A stretch of DNA of 5,121 bases, taken from Methanobacteriota archaeon. Lineage in GTDB: Archaea; Thermoplasmatota; Poseidoniia; Poseidoniales; Poseidoniaceae. Every line of letters begins with the position of its first letter. The first letter of the stretch is position 1. The notes beneath the pieces were generated by a model that had not been told where the DNA came from, made no database searches, and saw only the letters and a program-made list of their open reading frames with translations. Below are positions 1 through 5,121 of the stretch, one piece after another. A program made the position numbers and the translations under genes. The stretch is taken from assembly GCA_002706615.1 (NCBI GenBank), contig PALS01000030.1, positions 1 through 5,121 of the forward strand, read 5' to 3'.

Positions 1-41
1 CCGGACAAAACCCTTGGTGGGCCCTTCTCCCTAGTTGTGAT
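1..41. repeat. Outer copy of the 41-bp direct repeat, cut by the window edge
   Basis: This is the second copy, starting exactly at the window edge and so probably continuing outside. It differs from the inner copy at four positions. Because 137 is not a multiple of three it lies in another frame of the lectin gene. Read in the frame of the inner copy it gives N, stop, GEGPTKGFVR, with TAG in place of the Trp codon TGG. Confidence 0.8.
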
Positions 42-527
42 CGCACACATGAAGCCGCGAGTGAGCTTTTCTCCACGAATCTCCCTTGAAGTGCCCAACC
101 CCAATTGGATGACAAAATCAACCCCCCGGCACAATTTCCGGACAAACCCCTTGGTGGGCCCATCTCCCCAGTTGCGATAAATGAAAGGAGTGCCGTCATG
201 CCAGCGATAATCTCCTTCATCATTTTCATCATTTAGCCCGATCCAAAGGTGACGTATTTCGCTTTCATTATTAGCAAATGTATCGTATAACCATTGGTCT
301 TCTTCAGCATCATCGACGGTTACTAAAAATCCATCAAGACTTCTTGCAACTTCCGCAGCTTCTGTCCAAGAAGATGCAGATAGGAGATAGTATGTGTGAT
401 TATTGGCAGGATTAACCGCTGTTTCAATGACTTGAATCTCTTCAATTTGCGCACTTGCCGGTGTAGAAAGTGGGCTGGCAACAACTGTCAACATCAGAGC
501 AATCATTAGTATAGCCTTAGTATTCAC
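1..527 (-). CDS. Secreted C-type-lectin-like domain protein (3' end outside window)
   Basis: Probable exported or surface protein with a C-type-lectin-like fold, a family that binds sugars or proteins outside the cell; the ligand is unknown. Starting at GTG 527, residues 1-26 form a typical signal peptide: N-T-K, a hydrophobic core ILMIALMLTVV, then a cleavage-like STPASA before Gln27. Lectin features follow at about 45-123: TYYLLSASSWTEAAEVARSLDG, the WIGL core motif at 95-98, YRWHDGTPF, and NWGDG at 119-123. The usual EPN/QPD calcium- and sugar-binding triplet that should follow NWG is absent, as is a WND motif. Instead the frame runs on as PTKGFVRKLC into a GC-rich repeated block, open to the left edge. 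RGFMCAI near 157-163 could be the lectin end strand, with only Cys133 and Cys161 seen. Other starts are ATG 506 (inside the signal peptide) and ATG 554, which is blocked by an in-frame TAG at 531-533. The first 120 residues are well supported; the rest is doubtful. Confidence 0.7.
   Translation of the reverse strand, partial: MNTKAILMIALMLTVVASPLSTPASAQIEEIQVIETAVNPANNHTYYLLSASSWTEAAEVARSLDGFLVTVDDAEEDQWLYDTFANNESEIRHLWIGLNDENDEGDYRWHDGTPFIYRNWGDGPTKGFVRKLCRGVDFVIQLGLGTSREIRGEKLTRGFMCAITTREKGPPRVLS
138..178. repeat. Inner copy of a 41-bp direct repeat (137-bp spacing)
   Basis: This segment matches positions 1-41 with 37 of 41 bases identical and no gaps; similarity stops beyond 178. On the minus strand it encodes YRNWGDGPTKGFVR of the lectin gene, so it includes the NWG motif. 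It marks the right-hand limit of a GC-rich block (about 55% over 1-180). Confidence 0.85.
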
Positions 528-557
528 ATACTAATGCAACATCTTATCCTTCATCAA

Positions 558-563
558 TCCTTT
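558..563 (-). promoter_or_regulatory. Shine-Dalgarno-like site before a blocked ATG
   Basis: AAAGGA lies 3 nt upstream of ATG 554-552, close for a ribosome binding site but the best match in the spacer. That ATG is in frame with the lectin gene, but the reading stops after MKDKMLH at TAG 533-531. A second AAGGA (551-547) sits 4 nt before another in-frame ATG (542-540) that the same TAG blocks. GTG 527, which begins the open part, has no such site at normal spacing. Confidence 0.5.
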
Positions 564-564
564 C

Positions 565-571
565 TAAATAT
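565..571 (-). promoter_or_regulatory. Possible TATA-like element for the lectin gene
   Basis: ATATTTA on the minus strand lies about 40 nt upstream of GTG 527. If the host is an archaeon, a TATA box here would place transcription start near 542-545, giving a short leader of about 15-18 nt before the GTG and leaving both Shine-Dalgarno/ATG pairs largely untranslated. The motif is short and AT-rich, and no upstream BRE is obvious, so this is only a candidate. Confidence 0.25.
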
Positions 572-576
572 GTTAC

Positions 577-593
577 ATGCCCCGTAGGGGCAT
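577..593 (-). terminator. Perfect 17-nt inverted repeat between the lhr stop and the lectin gene
   Basis: On the minus strand ATGCCCC, loop TAC, GGGGCAT forms a perfect 7-bp GC-rich stem starting 4 nt after the lhr stop codon. The position suits a transcript-end or processing hairpin. The following GTAACATATTTAG is not a clean U-tract, so a classical intrinsic terminator is only partly met. It could instead be an operator-like palindrome for the lectin gene. Confidence 0.45.
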
Positions 594-597
594 AGAA

Positions 598-3500
598 TCA
601 ACTTTTGCGCTTACCACCGATTCTTAATTCGGTCTTCAAAGGCATCTGATGTTCCCATGCAAATTCCTTGACGATTCTCCATCCCTTTTCTGAACCTTCG
701 TAATCGGTAACATCAATTGTTTTGTTCCGAGTATTAGCCTTGAAAGCTGCTACAGGCTCAGCATTCCTAAATACCAAATAAGCACTACCAAAACCAAATT
801 TCTGTTTCAATACATCGGAGAAGTAAGGTGCGATAGGATCGGAAGGCGGGATCACGAAATCTCTGATAGGCGGTACATTTTTCGCATCATCAAGTTGATC
901 TTTACGACCCCAGCACACTTCGTGTAAATCTTGTATCAAGAATCCTTTAATCAAGGTACCATCTTCTTCAAATTCAGTTAAAATTGCTTTCAATTCCTCT
1001 GGTTTGAATGGAGTACCTGCCAAGCGTGTAAATTGCTTGAGAGTGATGACGGGATAATCAGAAACTAATCTTCTAAGATATTCTCTCCTCAGTATAACGG
1101 GGTCTAGTCCGACTCTAGGAGTTACACTCCTAAATCCACCTCGATAATCTTGCACCATATGTCCAGACCTTAGTAACGGTTGTATCAATTTTCTAAATGC
1201 TGCTCTCTTCATTGCATGCCTTTCCATGAAAATATTCGGGTCTGAATTTTCCGAAAAGAATTGAATAATATCTATTAATTCTTCATCAGGCTCTTGACCT
1301 CTTATCGCTAATAATGTTGAGAAATGGTCATAGGAAGCCCATACTTGATGCCCTCTTAGGTTGATACCTTGGTGCAATCTGTGAGCGCTTGCCATATTCT
1401 TTATACCAACTCTATACACTTCTGCTCTTCCTCTCAATCCGAAATCATCTCTAACTTCTTGGACACTTTCTAATGCATCTACTTCATCACCAAGACGTGA
1501 ATTTTGGTGTAGATGATGTCTGTGGAATAGGGCTCTTTCGGCAATTTCTCGAGGCTGTGGGTCAACGACTCCACCTCTAATCATCCGCTCACCTGCTAAT
1601 TTGAATCCAATACTTTCCAGTGCTGCCAGGGTATCTGCATCAATTTCTGTTACAGGTTCTCCATTGAATTGAGATAGGACTGCAACATCTACCAATTGGT
1701 CTGAATGATTATCCAACAATTTACTAAAAGCCTCACAAAACTCATCCAAATATGCATAAGGAATATGCATATCTTTAATCTCTAGATAATCATTAACCTT
1801 GAACATTAATACCTTTCCAATCGGGTCAACACCTTTGAAAACAGGTAGATACCAACCTCTATCTAAAATCGATCTAACTTCCCAAATAAATCTAGAAACA
1901 TAGGGGTCAGATTGGGTGAGAATGCGCAATGAGCGGTCTTCACGTCTAGGTGAATTCAGCCATTCAACTTCTTCAGGTATCACATAGAATGCCTCAGGTT
2001 CTGGAACTAATGCCATGACCTTAGAGATTCTACCATCATTCTCTAATTTCTTTAACGCCATTGCTAATTCTTCAACACTTCTGGAAACATAATAACGTAA
2101 AGTAAAGGCCTTTACAGGACCAATTCTTTTGATTACATCAACTAAAGAATTCTCAAAAGTTTCTGGTTCATAAACTTGGTAAACACGATGGAATAATGAT
2201 AATCTTCTCCTTCTACCTACTACATCCTCAAATTGTTTGACAACGCAAAGTTGCCTTTCCAAATTAGCTAGAGCATTTTTCAGATCTCTTTGTAATGATT
2301 TGTGATCATCTCCTTTCGGGAAATCTGCAAGTATTTCTTGTCGAGTAAGATTCTCTCCCTTTGGAATCTTTTCGAGTAGTAACTTTTCCATCTCTCCAAG
2401 CCATGGTTCTGGTTTCATTCCCAATAACATAGGCAAGTTTTTCTTGGTAGTATAGCCGATTCGATTGTGCAATAGTCTTCCCATTAAAACATCAGAATCT
2501 AATTGTAAATCTTTCCAATCAGCATAGCGGAATCCATCAACTCTATACAGCATTTCCTGCTGTTTTTGGAATAGGATGTGTTCGTCAAAAGCCGCAAAGC
2601 CATCATTGTATTGTTTGAATGATTTTTCCATTACCAGATTTTGTACCCATCTGTATTCAACAACATCCTCTTCGCCACCAGTGATTTTGTGTTCATCTAC
2701 CTTTAGAATAAATTCAGCATCATCTGTTTGAGTATAAAATCCTACAGAAATTACATTTCGCATTTCTAATTCATGCAATATAGAATCGATTTGACCTTGT
2801 GGAAATGGTAATCTCGCGCTTATTTTTTCTCCGGTTCGTGGTCCTTCACTACCCAACATCTCGATTATTTTCACACGTAAAGCTTCATGTGGATCAGAAA
2901 TTTTCTTTTTACTCCATTTCGATGGCTTTAGTCCATCAAATTTTGTAGCAATCTCATATTCAGCACCTTTTGTGTAGATGTCTCGAAGGTCATCGACTTC
3001 CTTTCCACCAGCAACCGCGATACATCCAAGAGTACCGTGAATTTCAGCCATATAGGTAGAGAACCATTTATCATCTAATTCCTTCATACCGGTTGAACGT
3101 AATTTAGTTATCAGCCCTTGATTTGCAAGTTCTTCAACCCACTCAGCAATTGTGTCATGTTCAATTCCTTCCAATTTTGCTTTGTAAAGGGGATTTTCCC
3201 AATCGCGATTTAATCCTCCTCCTTTTGCCATCAGATTCAATAATTGATTTTCATTTTTCGGCTTAGGTACCTTGCTTAGATAATATTGATTTAATTGTTC
3301 TTCAGTAAGTTCGGTCGCTAGACTTCGAGTTCCTAGCAAACGACGTAAGATTTCGGGGTCGATGTCTTTTACCAAAAATGCTCTTGTTTTCATCGACAGT
3401 AAATCTTCAAATGTGCTCATGTAGAGGCTCATTCCTAATTTGGAAGGAATTGGAACTTTAGTGTGTACTATACGAATATCTGAATCTTTACTTGCAGAGA

Positions 3501-5121
3501 GGAAATCAGCTAAACTCTTGATATCTATATCTCCAAACATTATTTCTGATTTTGCTTCCTTCATCAAAAGTGAGTTTTCTAAAGATCTATGTTTCTTCAA
3601 TAAAGTATCAGCACGTTGTTGTAGTTGCTGCGGACTAACTTCTTCAGCCCCAATTCTTTTTGGAATAATCAGTGACCTACCAGCAACTTCTCTAAATCTT
3701 TTAGCAAATATTTGTGTATTTACGATATATCGTTCAATCACTTCGATATGGTCATTATTTCGGAATGAATCATACATTTCGGAAGGATTAATTTCTTGGC
3801 TTGTCTTGATTAGTAAACCGTTTTCATCAAATGATAGTTCAAGTACTGCAATTCCTTTTTGTTCAGCTAATCCAGCGATGAAATAACCAAGGGCAGTATT
3901 GAAACCTCGGCCTCTACAAGAAGTAATCATGTATGTTGGCATTCCACCAGAAATAATTTGCTCTACCATTATTCTGTGATGATCTGGTACTTGGAATGTA
4001 TCCAATGTATGCTCCTCTAGATGCCTAGCTATGGTATTTGAAACACCTGTTGATAATCCATATGCTTCTTGCAGCAATATTCTCGGGTCACCCTGACGTC
4101 TTAGTGTATTAACACAATTACCGATTAAATTCAGTAATGCCGCAGACAATTCTCTTGAGCGTGATCTTGCTTCACCAGACCAAGAAGGAACTGTTGGGCG
4201 ATATCCAGTTACCGAGGTTACATTTACTCTTGTTCCTTGAATATTCGTCACTCTATATGTTGAGCCACCAAGCAAGATTACATCTCCTCCACGTAGATTA
4301 GCTACGAATGATGATGACAATTGACCCAAAATACTGCCCTCGGCATTGAAAACTAGATAGGAATTATCAGGAGCAATTGTACCTATATTTGTGTAATATA
4401 TCATTCTAGAATATCCTCTCTTTCCATAGAGGTTTTCTTCCCAATCAACCCAGACGCGTCTTTCTTCCTCAAGCATATCTAGAACTTCGATAAAGTCATC
4501 ATATGGAAGATTCCTGTAAGACCAAGCACTGGTGACAATTTCAAATGCCTCATCAATATCTAATTCATTGATAATTACTAGCCCAATTAAAAATTGAGCA
4601 AGAACATCTAAACAATTTTCAGGGAAATCAAGATTATCCATTTCCCCAGTTTGTATAGCAGATTGCAATGCTGCTAATTCTATTAAATCATCAACACTTG
4701 ATGGTAAAAACCTCGCCCGTGGAATACCCCCTACTTGGTGACCTGCTCTACCAATTCTTTGCAGTGCTGTCGCTATATCTCCTGGTGAACCTACTTGTAT
4801 GACCAAATCTACAGACCCGATGTCAATTCCCATTTCTAGTGATGAAGAAGTTACTACCGATCGTAAATGTCCGAGTTTTAATTTTCTTTCAACATCTAAT
4901 CTAATTCTTTTGTCCATTGAACCGTGGTGTCCAGCGATTAAATCTCCCAAAAATGGCCTTAATTTCTGCACTAATGTTTCTGTCATCTTTCTTGTATTTG
5001 CGAATACTAAAGTGGTATTATGTGCTGAAATTAGTTCATTGATTACTTCTACATTCATTTCAAGAACTTTCATTACCGATAATTCAGAAAATTTTGGCGA
5101 GCATAATAGTATATCCATGTC
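598..5121 (-). CDS. lhr: Lhr-family ATP-dependent helicase, long form with extended C-terminal domain (5' end outside window)
   Basis: Superfamily-2 helicase of the Lhr family: 3'-5' ATP-dependent translocases on single-stranded DNA that unwind DNA or RNA:DNA duplexes and act in DNA repair in the cytoplasm. The frame is still open at the right edge, so the first RecA domain with the Walker A and DExH motifs is missing here. Residues are numbered from the first ATG in the window (5118), which is an internal Met. Seen: helicase motif IV at about 35-46 (TTLVFANTR), motif V at 87-104 (SSSLEMGIDIG) and motif VI at 120-127 (QRIGRAGH). These are followed by the Lhr winged helix (about 165-245) and the Lhr-specific domain (about 250-600, with FAKRFREVAGRSL and VPIPSKLGMSL). 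Residues 600-1506 are a long tail of winged-helix modules with two AlkZ/YcaQ-like SDP segments (1070-1072 and 1426-1428), ending in basic GGKRKS. The stop is TGA. With about 300 missing residues the protein would be near 1,800 aa, longer than bacterial Lhr of about 1,500. No frameshift is seen. The family call is firm; its substrate is unknown. Confidence 0.95.
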   Translation of the reverse strand, partial: DMDILLCSPKFSELSVMKVLEMNVEVINELISAHNTTLVFANTRKMTETLVQKLRPFLGDLIAGHHGSMDKRIRLDVERKLKLGHLRSVVTSSSLEMGIDIGSVDLVIQVGSPGDIATALQRIGRAGHQVGGIPRARFLPSSVDDLIELAALQSAIQTGEMDNLDFPENCLDVLAQFLIGLVIINELDIDEAFEIVTSAWSYRNLPYDDFIEVLDMLEEERRVWVDWEENLYGKRGYSRMIYYTNIGTIAPDNSYLVFNAEGSILGQLSSSFVANLRGGDVILLGGSTYRVTNIQGTRVNVTSVTGYRPTVPSWSGEARSRSRELSAALLNLIGNCVNTLRRQGDPRILLQEAYGLSTGVSNTIARHLEEHTLDTFQVPDHHRIMVEQIISGGMPTYMITSCRGRGFNTALGYFIAGLAEQKGIAVLELSFDENGLLIKTSQEINPSEMYDSFRNNDHIEVIERYIVNTQIFAKRFREVAGRSLIIPKRIGAEEVSPQQLQQRADTLLKKHRSLENSLLMKEAKSEIMFGDIDIKSLADFLSASKDSDIRIVHTKVPIPSKLGMSLYMSTFEDLLSMKTRAFLVKDIDPEILRRLLGTRSLATELTEEQLNQYYLSKVPKPKNENQLLNLMAKGGGLNRDWENPLYKAKLEGIEHDTIAEWVEELANQGLITKLRSTGMKELDDKWFSTYMAEIHGTLGCIAVAGGKEVDDLRDIYTKGAEYEIATKFDGLKPSKWSKKKISDPHEALRVKIIEMLGSEGPRTGEKISARLPFPQGQIDSILHELEMRNVISVGFYTQTDDAEFILKVDEHKITGGEEDVVEYRWVQNLVMEKSFKQYNDGFAAFDEHILFQKQQEMLYRVDGFRYADWKDLQLDSDVLMGRLLHNRIGYTTKKNLPMLLGMKPEPWLGEMEKLLLEKIPKGENLTRQEILADFPKGDDHKSLQRDLKNALANLERQLCVVKQFEDVVGRRRRLSLFHRVYQVYEPETFENSLVDVIKRIGPVKAFTLRYYVSRSVEELAMALKKLENDGRISKVMALVPEPEAFYVIPEEVEWLNSPRREDRSLRILTQSDPYVSRFIWEVRSILDRGWYLPVFKGVDPIGKVLMFKVNDYLEIKDMHIPYAYLDEFCEAFSKLLDNHSDQLVDVAVLSQFNGEPVTEIDADTLAALESIGFKLAGERMIRGGVVDPQPREIAERALFHRHHLHQNSRLGDEVDALESVQEVRDDFGLRGRAEVYRVGIKNMASAHRLHQGINLRGHQVWASYDHFSTLLAIRGQEPDEELIDIIQFFSENSDPNIFMERHAMKRAAFRKLIQPLLRSGHMVQDYRGGFRSVTPRVGLDPVILRREYLRRLVSDYPVITLKQFTRLAGTPFKPEELKAILTEFEEDGTLIKGFLIQDLHEVCWGRKDQLDDAKNVPPIRDFVIPPSDPIAPYFSDVLKQKFGFGSAYLVFRNAEPVAAFKANTRNKTIDVTDYEGSEKGWRIVKEFAWEHQMPLKTELRIGGKRKS
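694..1221 (-). repeat. Second copy of the duplicated winged-helix plus barrel module in the Lhr tail
   Basis: Protein-level repeat of the preceding module, residues about 1300-1475. AAFRKLIQPLLRSGHMVQDY and KPEELKAILTEFEEDG align with copy one at a near-constant offset of 356-358 residues. Shared positions include EEL (1016-1018 with 1374-1376), the D-G pair (1028-1029 with 1386-1387), K (1033 with 1391) and SDP (1070-1072 with 1426-1428). This copy ends with the barrel-like FGFGSAYLVFRNAEPVAAFK, which occupies the place of the terminal beta-barrel in known Lhr tails. Confidence 0.6.
1768..2316 (-). repeat. First copy of a duplicated winged-helix plus barrel module in the Lhr tail
   Basis: Protein-level internal repeat, residues about 935-1117 of the Lhr protein numbered from 5118. 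Two helix-turn-helix-like stretches (around KSLQRDLKNAL and RSVEELAMALKKLENDG) lead into a segment beginning QSDPYVSRF and a beta-rich stretch (GWYLPVFKGVDPIGKVLMFK). The arrangement resembles the C-terminal part of AlkZ/YcaQ-type proteins, whose winged helices are also found in the Lhr C-terminal domain. The match to copy two was read by eye, and the limits are approximate. Confidence 0.6.

Noticed and set aside
1..180. CRISPR-like array
   Set aside because: Only two 41-bp copies with four mismatches and a 96-bp interval are present; there are no regular short spacers and no cas genes.
3440..3886. 148-codon plus-strand open frame
   Set aside because: It lies wholly antisense to the conserved Lhr-core domain; its translation is Ser/Ile-rich with no recognisable motif, as expected for the reverse strand of an AT-rich gene.
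5116..5118. ATG 5118 as the true start of lhr
   Set aside because: The frame stays open through the preceding codon to the window edge, and an Lhr helicase needs a first RecA domain with motifs I-III upstream of motif IV, so this Met is internal.
598..5121. Anti-phage defence helicase
   Set aside because: The motifs and domain order follow housekeeping Lhr helicases, and no partner nuclease, methylase or other defence gene is in the window.

Overview
The window is almost filled by one very long minus-strand gene, with the start of a second minus-strand gene at the left end. The long gene (right edge down to 598) is the C-terminal ~1,507 codons of a full-length-type Lhr superfamily-2 helicase. 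Its second RecA domain, winged helix and Lhr-core domains are readable, followed by a very long C-terminal tail. Its first RecA domain lies beyond the right edge. Within the tail, a winged-helix plus barrel module like those of the AlkZ/YcaQ family appears to be present twice.

Downstream, after a 43-70 bp spacer holding a perfect 17-nt inverted repeat, a second gene reads toward the left edge. It encodes a signal peptide followed by a C-type-lectin-like domain, so it is probably a secreted or surface protein. Two things are odd about it. The best Shine-Dalgarno/ATG combination is cut off by an in-frame TAG just ahead of the signal peptide. The left-most ~178 bases are also more GC-rich than the rest (about 55% against roughly 40%) and carry the first ~41 bp again at a spacing of 137 bp. 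That block may be a duplicated lectin tail, or an unrelated tandem repeat joined to the gene by insertion or assembly.

Organism: moderately AT-rich DNA, arginine often encoded by AGA/AGG, a purine-rich Shine-Dalgarno, secreted lectin-like proteins and a giant Lhr would fit an uncultivated archaeon, such as a marine Thermoplasmatota-type (Group II/III) lineage. A bacterium cannot be excluded; no taxonomic marker is present.

The two genes have no evident functional link: one is a nucleic-acid repair helicase, the other an exported protein. The hairpin and possible TATA-like element between them suggest separate transcription. I see no RNA gene, CRISPR array, transposase or clear defence system.
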